This document shows positions 15,633 to 23,239 of a stretch of 46,316 nt of DNA, one piece after another. Source of the DNA: an uncultured Christensenellaceae bacterium. GTDB taxonomy: Bacteria; Bacillota; Clostridia; Christensenellales; Pumilibacteraceae. Each line of letters opens with the position of its first letter. Position 1 is the stretch's first letter. The position numbers were made by a program, and so were the translations under genes. The notes below the pieces were generated by a model that worked only from the letters and a program-made list of their open reading frames with translations, was not told the DNA's origin and did not search any database. The stretch covers positions 1 through 46,316 of the forward strand of contig CAJUKR010000008.1 in NCBI GenBank assembly GCA_910587025.1, read 5' to 3'.

Positions 15633-16439
15633 TCAATTGAATTTCGCTTTCTTCTTTCTTCTCGAAGAATAGATATTGAGCGCGATAAGCACGGCGAGCA
15701 CTCCGACGAAAATTATTGTGGAAAGCGCGCGGAACGTCGGATCTATTCCGTGCTTGGTCGACGAATAGATCAGCGTCGAGATCGTTTCGAGCCCGCTTCC
15801 TTTATTGAACAGCGTGATGACGAAATCGTCGAGCGACAGCGTAAACGCCATTACGAGCCCGGATACGATCCCGGGTACGAGCTGAGGAAGCATTACGGTA
15901 AACAGCGTCCGCACAGGGCCGGCGCCGAGGTCGCGCCCCGCTTCGTATAAATTCGGGTTTATGCGGCTCAGGCTCGGCATGACGGACAGAACGACGTAAG
16001 GTATCGTAATGACCGTATGCGCGATTATGAGCGCGGGATAACCGTCGAGATAATTCATGCACACGATAAAGAACATCATGAACGCGACGGCGGTAACTAT
16101 GTCCGCGTTTACGACTGTGATCTGACCGAGCGCATTCACGAACGGTTTTACGCGGCGGTGAAGATAATATATCCCGACCGCGCCGATCGTGCCTATGAAG
16201 GTTGCGAGCACGCTCGAAACACCGGCGATCAGAAAAGTATTTCCGAACGCCGCCATGATCTGTTCGTCGGCGAACAGATTGCCGTAGAGATCGAAGGTGA
16301 AGTCGAAATAGCTCCACGCGCCGATACCAGAAGAACCCGAAAACGAGAATATTATCAATACGAGAATGGGCAGGTACATAAGCGCGAGCATGATACCTAT
16401 GAATATTCTGCCCAAAAGGCGCACTTTGTCTTTTATCAC
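15633..16439 (-). CDS. potC: Spermidine/putrescine ABC transporter permease PotC
   Basis: A 268-aa integral membrane protein with about six helices and the ABC-permease EAA loop (YEAGRDLGAGPVRTLFTVMLP). The proper start is GTG at 16439: it overlaps the potB stop (GTGA) and has GGGAGG 6 nt before it, whereas the frame further upstream is an arginine-rich shadow of potB. It forms the channel with PotB. Confidence 0.92.
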   Translation of the reverse strand: MIKDKVRLLGRIFIGIMLALMYLPILVLIIFSFSGSSGIGAWSYFDFTFDLYGNLFADEQIMAAFGNTFLIAGVSSVLATFIGTIGAVGIYYLHRRVKPFVNALGQITVVNADIVTAVAFMMFFIVCMNYLDGYPALIIAHTVITIPYVVLSVMPSLSRINPNLYEAGRDLGAGPVRTLFTVMLPQLVPGIVSGLVMAFTLSLDDFVITLFNKGSGLETISTLIYSSTKHGIDPTFRALSTIIFVGVLAVLIALNIYSSRRKKKAKFN

Positions 16440-17290
16440 AGCACACCTCCCAGTCCTTCGGTTTCGACTTTTCCTTTCGTGACGAAATTTGAGATCGCCA
16501 TTGTCCCGGCAACGAGGATGAGCAGAATAAAGCTGAAAGCCGCGCTTCCGCCCCAGTCGCCGCCGTTTATGAGTTCGTTTATCATGCTCCCTACCATGTA
16601 AGTGTCCGCGCCGCCCATGATCTCGGTGACCGAGAACGTGGACATCGTGGGCATGAATACCATTGTCACTCCGCTCATAATCCCGGGCAGCGACAGCGGC
16701 AGGCGAACTCTGAAGAACGTAGAGAACGCGCCCGCGCCGAGGTCGTGAGCCGCTTCGGTAAGCGATCTGTCCATATTCGCAAGCGAAGTATAGAGCGGCA
16801 GGAGCATGAACGGAAAGAAATCGTATACAAGTCCTATGAGCGCCGCGCCGAAGCCGCGTTGCATTCCGAACAGGTCGATCAGAAGATTCTGAAGCGCGTA
16901 AGTGCGCAGAAGGCTGTTGACCCACATGGGAAGTATGAACATGAGTACGAGCAACGCCGATTTATTGATACGCGACGAAGCGAGGCACATCGCGAGCGGA
17001 TATGCAACCGCAAGACATATGATCGTCGTAAGCGCCGCCACGCCCATGGAATAAAGCATGGTGAGAATGTTCTCGCCGTGGGAAAAGAAATACGCGAAGT
17101 TATCGAACGAGAACGTGTCGTCCGGACCGATGAACGCAAACCCGAGCAGTATGCAAAGCGGCACGACAACGAATATTATGCTGATCGCTATGTAAGGGAA
17201 ACTGAAATACGAGCGTCTGAATTGCGGCTTGCGACGCACGCGCTTAAACGCCGCGGCTTTATCTACGAGAGGAGGTTCGACATCAGTCAT
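16436..17290 (-). CDS. potB: Spermidine/putrescine ABC transporter permease PotB
   Basis: A 284-aa membrane protein with six helices and the EAA loop (TEAAHDLGAGAFSTFFRVRLP near residue 180). It is partner of PotC. It overlaps the end of potA by 8 bp and the start of potC by 4 bp, which indicates translational coupling. Confidence 0.93.
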   Translation of the reverse strand: MTDVEPPLVDKAAAFKRVRRKPQFRRSYFSFPYIAISIIFVVVPLCILLGFAFIGPDDTFSFDNFAYFFSHGENILTMLYSMGVAALTTIICLAVAYPLAMCLASSRINKSALLVLMFILPMWVNSLLRTYALQNLLIDLFGMQRGFGAALIGLVYDFFPFMLLPLYTSLANMDRSLTEAAHDLGAGAFSTFFRVRLPLSLPGIMSGVTMVFMPTMSTFSVTEIMGGADTYMVGSMINELINGGDWGGSAAFSFILLILVAGTMAISNFVTKGKVETEGLGGVL

Positions 17291-18755
17291 TGTTTTCTTC
17301 CTCCTCGAACTTCGTCACGGTCACTTTTTCGCGGATCAGATTGATGCCCACTCTGTCGTTGATGTCCCATTCGTCCGACGTATCGACATAAAAGTCCTCG
17401 TCGGTATCGGTATACACCTGTACCTGATAATACGTACCCTTGTAAATGGACTGCGTCACGTTGCCGCCGATGACGCCGTCGTTCTCGTCGTCGGTCAGTT
17501 CCACGCCGTCGAAAGGAATGCGCACTTTGACTTTATCGCCCTTTTCCGTGCCTTCGGGAAGGTCGAGTTCGAAATCGCCTTTGCACATCCATACCGTATT
17601 TTCTCCGTCCGCCTCCCCGATAAATTCGTTGACCGAACGGAGTTTTTTCATTATGTGTATACCGTCGGGGTCGACGCGCATACCCACCTCCGAGCCTACG
17701 GCTGCGCCGTCGGTGCTCTGTACGGTAAATTCGTAACCGCCCGTTTCGACTTCCATTTCGTAATACGTGCCCTTAAAGACGGACGAAACGATCCTGCCCT
17801 TCATCTGAGCTTTGTCGGAATCGGCGGAAAGAAGTTTGATGTCCTCGGGACGGATGACGACGTCGACGGGCTCGTTTTTCGCAAAACCCTTGTCCATACA
17901 GTCCACCGTCACGTCGAGATAGCTCACGCGGAAATCGGAAATCATTTTTCCGGGAAGAAGATTGCTTTCGCCGATAAAGTTCGCGACAAACGCGTTGGCG
18001 GGCTCGTCGTAAATCTTCTTGGGCGTACCAACCTGCTGTATCGCGCCGTCGTTTATGACTACGATGGTATCCGACATCGTGAGCGCCTCTTCCTGATCGT
18101 GCGTGACGTATATGAAAGTTATGCCGAGTTCGCTGTGCATACGTTTGAGCTCGAGCTGCATTTCCTTGCGCATCTTAAGATCGAGTGCGCCGAGCGGCTC
18201 GTCGAGAAGCAGAACCTGAGGTTCGAGCACTATGGCGCGGGCGATGGCGATACGCTGCTGCTGACCGCCCGACAGCGTCGTCACGTTGCGATAACCGTAA
18301 TCGGAAAGTCCGACGACGGACAGCGCGCGCTCCACTTTCGATTTTATCTCGGCTTTGGTCAGTTTACGGAACAGCGGTCTGACGCTGCCGTCTTTGAGCG
18401 TTTTCTCGCCCGCGGGCACTTTGAGCAATTTCAGTCCGAACGCCACGTTGTTGAAAACGTTGAGGTGCGGGAAAAGAGCGTACTTTTGGAATACGGTGTT
18501 TATCGGGCGGCGATTGGGCGGAATATTCGTAACGTCCTCGCCCCCCAGCATGATCTTGCCCGAAGTGGGAAGCTCGAAACCCGCGATCATACGAAGAAGG
18601 GTCGTTTTGCCGCAGCCGGACGGTCCGAGCAGAGTGACGAATTCGCCGCGGTTTATCGCCAGCGAAATGTTATCCACCGCCGTCATATTGCCGAACATTT
18701 TGGTCACGTTCGTGATCTCTATTATTTTCTTTTTCTTGTAGTTTACTTCCGCCAT
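17283..18755 (-). CDS. potA: Spermidine/putrescine ABC transporter ATPase PotA with two TOBE-like repeats
   Basis: A 490-aa protein. The ATPase core has Walker A GPSGCGKTT near residue 42, signature LSGGQQQRIAIARA, Walker B VLLLDEPLGALD and H-loop VTHDQEEAL. The C-terminus is about 120 residues longer than usual PotA because the TOBE-like unit appears twice: SVFKGTYYEMEVE near 325 and SIYKGTYYQVQVY near 440. The start is the second ATG at 18755: the AGGTG SD is 7 nt from it but only 1 nt from the ATG at 18761. The gene begins 2 nt after the regulator stop. Confidence 0.93.
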   Translation of the reverse strand: MAEVNYKKKKIIEITNVTKMFGNMTAVDNISLAINRGEFVTLLGPSGCGKTTLLRMIAGFELPTSGKIMLGGEDVTNIPPNRRPINTVFQKYALFPHLNVFNNVAFGLKLLKVPAGEKTLKDGSVRPLFRKLTKAEIKSKVERALSVVGLSDYGYRNVTTLSGGQQQRIAIARAIVLEPQVLLLDEPLGALDLKMRKEMQLELKRMHSELGITFIYVTHDQEEALTMSDTIVVINDGAIQQVGTPKKIYDEPANAFVANFIGESNLLPGKMISDFRVSYLDVTVDCMDKGFAKNEPVDVVIRPEDIKLLSADSDKAQMKGRIVSSVFKGTYYEMEVETGGYEFTVQSTDGAAVGSEVGMRVDPDGIHIMKKLRSVNEFIGEADGENTVWMCKGDFELDLPEGTEKGDKVKVRIPFDGVELTDDENDGVIGGNVTQSIYKGTYYQVQVYTDTDEDFYVDTSDEWDINDRVGINLIREKVTVTKFEEEENND

Positions 18756-18757
18756 GA

Positions 18758-19285
18758 TCATTCACCTACTATTATCCATACGAACCGCGCCGTACGATCG
18801 CTCTCGTTCGCTATATGATGCGGCTTGCCGCAGTCGTAATAGAACGACTCGCCCGCCGCGATCTTCTCTTTCCTGCCCCCGCACGTCACGGAAATTTCTC
18901 CGTCGAGCACATACCCGAATTCCTCGCCGTCGTGCGGTACGTCGCGGTCGGTTTCTTCGCCCGCGCCGAGCGTCAGCAGCATCGGTTCCATGAGCAGTTT
19001 TTCGTTGGACGGAACGAGCCACCGTATCTTCATGCCGCCGCTCTCCTTTTCGAAACAGTCCTCGGGCGCATAACGAAGCGGCATTTCTTCCTCTTCGGCG
19101 AAAAACTCTCCGAACGTGATCCCCAGCGCGGTAAGCATATCGCCGAGCGTGCTTATCGAAGGACTCGTCAGGTCGTTCTCGAGCTGACTTATATATCCCT
19201 TGGTCAGTTCGCACCTGTCCGCCAGTTCTTCCTGAGTCAACCCGGCTTTCAGTCTCAGCGCTTTGATTTTTATTCCTATGTTCAT
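18758..19285 (-). CDS. XRE-family regulator with C-terminal cupin (PuuR-like)
   Basis: A 175-aa protein with an N-terminal XRE helix-turn-helix at about 5-60 (LRLKAGLTQEELADRCEL, then GYISQLENDLTSPSISTL) and a cupin domain at about 100-170 (HDGEEFGYVLDGEISVTCGG). This architecture is typical of polyamine-sensing regulators placed ahead of pot operons. The start at 19285 is preferred over the in-frame ATG at 19318 because AAAGGAAAG lies 4 nt upstream. It probably binds polyamines through the cupin and represses its own operon via the palindromes directly upstream; this is inference. Confidence 0.9.
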   Translation of the reverse strand: MNIGIKIKALRLKAGLTQEELADRCELTKGYISQLENDLTSPSISTLGDMLTALGITFGEFFAEEEEMPLRYAPEDCFEKESGGMKIRWLVPSNEKLLMEPMLLTLGAGEETDRDVPHDGEEFGYVLDGEISVTCGGRKEKIAAGESFYYDCGKPHHIANESDRTARFVWIIVGE

Positions 19286-19326
19286 AATTCTTTCCTTTTC
19301 GGTCTTTTTTAACTGCACTATGATGA

Positions 19327-19396
19327 GTTTACTTTTACTAAACTTATAACTTAACGTTCTGTTTTTGCCTAAACATTATGTTTAGTAAAAATAAAC
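19327..19396. promoter_or_regulatory. Nested palindromic operators of the XRE-cupin regulator
   Basis: The 17-mers at 19327-19343 and 19380-19396 are inverted copies of each other with one mismatch, 36 bp apart. A further 17-bp palindrome (CTAAACAT, centre T, ATGTTTAG) lies at 19369-19385. All share the half-site CTAAAC. The array covers the expected promoter of the regulator-pot operon. Confidence 0.65.
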
Positions 19397-19533
19397 ACAA
19401 ATAACGAAAAAATTATATACGCAAGACGCGCATATGTCAAGCGTTTTATATACGTTTTTAGTAACAAATTGAGGAATAATTACGAATTTCGGTAATTAAT
19501 ATCACAAAATTCACGGAGCGGGGTCGATGCGGG

Positions 19534-19563
19534 TTGACATGATAATCGGATATGGTGTATAAT
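19534..19563 (+). promoter_or_regulatory. Promoter of ilvD-leuCD
   Basis: -35 TTGACA (19534-19539) and -10 TATAAT (19558-19563), both full consensus, are 18 bp apart and about 40 bp before the ilvD ATG. Confidence 0.88.
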
Positions 19564-19602
19564 TCTTGTTAAAAGAAAACATTTTCTAGTGAGGATAATC
19601 AT

Positions 19603-21264
19603 ATGGGTAAAAATCTTACGCAGGGTATCGGAAAGGCGCCGCAGAGATCGCTTTACAAGGCTCTCGGCATGACGGACGAGGAACTCGGAAAACCGCTCAT
19701 CGCCGTAATTTCGGCAAAGAGCGATATAGTGCCCGGACATCTCCACCTCGACAGGGTGGCGGAAGCCGTCAAAGCCGGCATTTACGCCGCGGGCGGCACG
19801 CCGTTCGTCATTCCGTCCATAGGCGTCTGCGACGGTATCGCAATGGGACACGCGGGTATGAGATACTCGCTCCCTTCCCGCGAGCTCATCGCCGACAGTG
19901 TGGAGTCCATGCTTATCGGGCACGCGTTCGACGGCGTCGTACTCGTTCCCAACTGCGATAAGATCGTACCCGGAATGCTCATGGGCGCAATCAGAGTCAA
20001 TCTTCCCACCGTCGTAGTTTCGGGCGGACCGATGGAAGCCGGCGTGGTAAACGGCAAAAAAGCGTCGCTTTCCACGATGTTCGAAGCGGTGGGCGCGGTA
20101 AGCGCGGGCAAGATGAGCCTTGCCGAGCTCGACGAAATGGAAAACAAGTGCTGCCCCGGCTGCGGTTCGTGCTGCGGTATGTATACCGCGAATTCGATGA
20201 ACTGCCTGCTCGAGTCGCTCGGTATCGCTTTGCCCGGCAACGGCACGGCGCTTGCTACGAGCGCGGACAGGATACGCATCGCCAAAGAAGCGGGCAAATA
20301 CGTCATGAAAGCGGTGGCGGACGACGTCACTCCGCGCATGATACTGACGAAGAATGCTTTTCTCAACGCGATCGCCTGCGACAACGCGATCGGCGCGTCG
20401 ACGAACAGCGTCCTGCACCTTATCGCCATAGCGAGCGAATGCGGTATCGAGCTTACGTACGATATGTTCGCAAAAGCGTCGGGGGCGACTCCCAACCTCT
20501 GCAAGCTCTCCCCCGCGACCGAATACGATATGGACGCGCTCGGCAAAGCGGGCGGAATCATGGCGGTATTGAAACAACTCGGCGACCACGGGCTCGTGGA
20601 CGGCAACGTACTCACGATCACCGGTAAGACGCTTGCCGAGGAGTACGCGGACGCGGACATCAAAGACGAAACGATAATCCACACCGTGGAATCGCCTATT
20701 TCCCAAACGGGCGGGCTGGCGTTCTTGAAAGGCAATATCGCCGAAAACGGAGCGGTCGTAAAGCGCAGCGCCGTATGCAAAGAGATGCAGACGTTCACGG
20801 GGAAAGCCAAGTGCTTCAACAGCGAAGAAGCCGCCGTTGCCGCTATCATGGGCGGAAACATCAGCGCGGGCGACGTCGTGGTCATACGTTACGAAGGTCC
20901 CAAAGGCGGACCCGGAATGCGCGAAATGCTCTCGCCCACTTCGGCGCTCGTCGGGATGGGGCTCGATTCGTCGGTAGCGCTCATAACCGACGGACGTTTC
21001 TCCGGCGCGACGCGCGGCGCGGCGATCGGACATGTGGCGCCCGAAGCCGCAGTCGGCGGAAAAATCGGCATAATAAAAGACGGGGATAAGATCAAGATCG
21101 ACATACCCAACGGAAAGCTCGAACTCGAAGTTCCCGCAAAAGAAATCGCCGCAAGACTCAAAAAGCTCAAGCCCGTCGATTCCAATCCGACCGGTTACCT
21201 GCTCCGCTACGCAAACCTCGTCACGAGCGCGGACAAAGGCGCGGTAATGAAAACGAAATTCTGA
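19603..21264 (+). CDS. ilvD: Dihydroxy-acid dehydratase
   Basis: A 553-aa protein of normal IlvD length. Fe-S ligand cysteines are in PNCDKIVPG near residue 110 and CCPGCGSCCGMYTANSMNC near 185. The C-terminal DGRFSGATRGAAIGHVAPEA is the family signature. It dehydrates dihydroxy acids to the keto-acid precursors of valine, isoleucine and leucine. SD GTGAGGA lies 6-7 nt upstream. It is first in an operon with leuC and leuD; ilvB, ilvC, leuA and leuB are not in the window. Confidence 0.97.
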   Translation: MGKNLTQGIGKAPQRSLYKALGMTDEELGKPLIAVISAKSDIVPGHLHLDRVAEAVKAGIYAAGGTPFVIPSIGVCDGIAMGHAGMRYSLPSRELIADSVESMLIGHAFDGVVLVPNCDKIVPGMLMGAIRVNLPTVVVSGGPMEAGVVNGKKASLSTMFEAVGAVSAGKMSLAELDEMENKCCPGCGSCCGMYTANSMNCLLESLGIALPGNGTALATSADRIRIAKEAGKYVMKAVADDVTPRMILTKNAFLNAIACDNAIGASTNSVLHLIAIASECGIELTYDMFAKASGATPNLCKLSPATEYDMDALGKAGGIMAVLKQLGDHGLVDGNVLTITGKTLAEEYADADIKDETIIHTVESPISQTGGLAFLKGNIAENGAVVKRSAVCKEMQTFTGKAKCFNSEEAAVAAIMGGNISAGDVVVIRYEGPKGGPGMREMLSPTSALVGMGLDSSVALITDGRFSGATRGAAIGHVAPEAAVGGKIGIIKDGDKIKIDIPNGKLELEVPAKEIAARLKKLKPVDSNPTGYLLRYANLVTSADKGAVMKTKF

Positions 21265-21299
21265 GCTGAGCGACAAACGCAATCAGAGGTTATAACACT

Positions 21300-22550
21300 A
21301 TGGCAATGACTTTATCACAAAAAATACTGGCGGCGCACGCGGGGCTCGAATCCGTAGTCGCGGGTCAGCTCATCACGGCGAAACTCGATCTCGTTCTCGG
21401 AAACGACATCACCTCGCCCGTGGCTATAAAAGAGATCGAAGCCCACGGCGGCGGCAAGGTTTTCGACAAAAGCAAGATCGCGCTCGTTATGGATCACTTC
21501 GTCCCGAACAAGGACATCAAGAGCGCGGAACAGTGCAAATGTTGCCGCACGTTCGCAAAAGCGCAGGGCGTGGAAAATTTCTTCGACGTCGGCGAAATGG
21601 GTATCGAACATGCGCTCCTGCCCGAGAAAGGGCTGGTCGGCGCGGGCGATCTCGTCATCGGAGCGGACAGTCACACCTGTACGTACGGCGCGCTCGGCGC
21701 GTTCTCTACCGGCGTAGGTTCGACGGATATGGCGTACGGTATGCTCACGGGAACGGCGTGGTTCAAAGTCCCGTCCGCGATCAAAGTAACGCTTGAAAAC
21801 AAGCCGGCGAAAAACGTATCGGGCAAGGACGTGATCCTGCATCTCATAGGCGAAATAGGCGTTTCGGGTGCATTGTACAAGTCGCTCGAATTCACGGGAG
21901 AAGGCGTGAAATACATGACGATGGACGACCGTCTGACGATATGCAACATGGCGATCGAAGCGGGCGCGAAAAACGGCGTATTCGCATGCGACGACATTAC
22001 GCTCGCTTACCTTAAACAGCACTGCGCCAAAGCGCCCAAAGTATTCGCCGCCGACCCCGACGCCGAATACGAGCGCGAAGTCGTAATCGACCTGTCAGCG
22101 CTCAAGCCCACCGTTTCTTTCCCTCACCTGCCCGAAAATACGCATACGGTCGACGAGATCGACGATATAGAGATCGACCAGGTAGTCATAGGGTCATGCA
22201 CCAACGGACGCATATCCGACCTCAGAGCGGCCGCCGAAGTGCTTAAAGGGCGCAAGGTGAAAAAGGGCGTACGCACGATCGTAATTCCCGCAACCCAGTC
22301 CATATATCTTCGGGCGCTCGAAGAAGGACTTATACGCACGTTTATCGAAGCGGGCGCGGTAGTATCCACGCCGACGTGCGGTCCGTGCCTGGGCGGATAT
22401 ATGGGCATTCTCGCGAAAGGCGAAAAGTGCGTCGCGACGACCAACCGCAATTTCGTCGGTCGTATGGGCGCGGAGGACAGCGAAATATATCTTGCGTCGC
22501 CGTACGTTGCGGCATGCTCGGCTGTGCTCGGAAAGATCGGAGTTTTATAA
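21300..22550 (+). CDS. leuC: 3-isopropylmalate dehydratase, large subunit
   Basis: A 416-aa protein of the shorter LeuC type (about 420 aa) common in Clostridia and Archaea. It carries ADSHTCTYGALGAFSTGVGS near residue 120, GSCTNGRISDLRAAAE near 300 and TCGPCLGGYMGILAKGE near 360, which provide the [4Fe-4S] cysteines. With LeuD it isomerises 2- to 3-isopropylmalate. Homoaconitase-type activity is the alternative, but context with ilvD favours leucine synthesis. Confidence 0.93.
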   Translation: MAMTLSQKILAAHAGLESVVAGQLITAKLDLVLGNDITSPVAIKEIEAHGGGKVFDKSKIALVMDHFVPNKDIKSAEQCKCCRTFAKAQGVENFFDVGEMGIEHALLPEKGLVGAGDLVIGADSHTCTYGALGAFSTGVGSTDMAYGMLTGTAWFKVPSAIKVTLENKPAKNVSGKDVILHLIGEIGVSGALYKSLEFTGEGVKYMTMDDRLTICNMAIEAGAKNGVFACDDITLAYLKQHCAKAPKVFAADPDAEYEREVVIDLSALKPTVSFPHLPENTHTVDEIDDIEIDQVVIGSCTNGRISDLRAAAEVLKGRKVKKGVRTIVIPATQSIYLRALEEGLIRTFIEAGAVVSTPTCGPCLGGYMGILAKGEKCVATTNRNFVGRMGAEDSEIYLASPYVAACSAVLGKIGVL

Positions 22551-22679
22551 TTTTCCCGAAAGCCTGCGAGGGAAAAACTTTCTTGCAAAAATCCTTCCCT
22601 CGCGTGCCTCGAAAAACTCAAAACACAATACGACTATATAATCAGTATGCGTAAAGTCTGATTAAACAAGGAAACAATC
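22551..22679 (+). other. leuC-leuD spacer with two hairpins
   Basis: GCGAGGGAA and TTCCCTCGC (22566-22574 and 22595-22603) form a 9-bp stem without a T tail. TAATCAG and CTGATTA (22639-22645 and 22658-22664) form a second stem directly before the leuD SD (AAGGAA). The first may stabilise the mRNA; the second could modulate leuD translation. Confidence 0.4.
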
Positions 22680-23147
22680 ATGAAAGGTTTTGTACACAAA
22701 TATAAAGACAACGTCAATACCGACGAGATCATCCCAGCAAGATATCTCAACGACTCCTCCTCCGCCGCGCTTGCCGCGCATTGCATGGAGGACATAGACA
22801 AGGCGTTCGTCGGCAAAGTCAAAAAAGGCGACGTCATCGTTGCGGAAAAGAATTTCGGTTGCGGCTCTTCGCGCGAACACGCGCCCATCGCGATCAAGGC
22901 GAGCGGCGTTTCCTGCGTTATCGCATGCGACTTCGCGCGTATATTCTTCCGCAACGCGATCAATATCGGTCTGCCCATCCTCGAATGTCCCGAAGCGGCG
23001 ACGGATGCGGAGAACGGCGACGAGATAGCCGTCGACCTTGCGGCGGGCAAAATAGAAAACGTAACGAAGGGCAAGAGTTATTCCGTTCCGCCCTTCCCTC
23101 CCGAGATCCGCGCGATAATCGACCGCGGCGGACTGCTGAACAAATAA
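22680..23147 (+). CDS. leuD: 3-isopropylmalate dehydratase, small subunit
   Basis: A 155-aa protein of the short LeuD type that pairs with the short LeuC. Signatures are NTDEIIPARYLN at the N-terminus and NFGCGSSREHAPIAIKASG near residue 58. It forms the swivelling domain of the isomerase. It sits 129 bp after leuC and ends at a strong terminator. Confidence 0.95.
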   Translation: MKGFVHKYKDNVNTDEIIPARYLNDSSSAALAAHCMEDIDKAFVGKVKKGDVIVAEKNFGCGSSREHAPIAIKASGVSCVIACDFARIFFRNAINIGLPILECPEAATDAENGDEIAVDLAAGKIENVTKGKSYSVPPFPPEIRAIIDRGGLLNK

Positions 23148-23162
23148 AAACGGACAAATAAG

Positions 23163-23198
23163 AAGCAACGTAAGCAAAACCGCTTACGTTGCTTTTTC
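23163..23198 (+). terminator. Terminator of ilvD-leuCD
   Basis: A 13-bp stem (23163-23175 with 23182-23194, 6-nt loop) is followed by TTTTCGTTTT. The right arm plus tail (ACGTTGCTTTTTCGTT) is repeated immediately afterwards at about 23203-23219, a partial duplication of the terminator. Confidence 0.88.
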
Positions 23199-23239
23199 GT
23201 TTTACGTTGCTTTTTCGTTCCGCCCCGAAAACGTGCCGA

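Larger units (their letters stand above)
19286..19602. other. Divergent regulatory region between the pot operon and ilvD
   Basis: No gene lies in these 317 bases. They contain the operator-like palindromes at 19327-19396, AT-rich filler, and the ilvD promoter at 19534-19563. No T-box or leader-peptide attenuator is evident before ilvD; the expected ilvD leader is only about 35 nt. Confidence 0.6.

Noticed and set aside
15633..16925. 430-aa version of PotC
   Set aside because: The first 162 residues are an Arg/His-rich out-of-frame reading of potB; the true start is the GTG at 16439 overlapping the potB stop.
19564..19602. T-box or leader-peptide attenuator ahead of ilvD
   Set aside because: The leader after the consensus promoter is only about 35 nt, too short for either.
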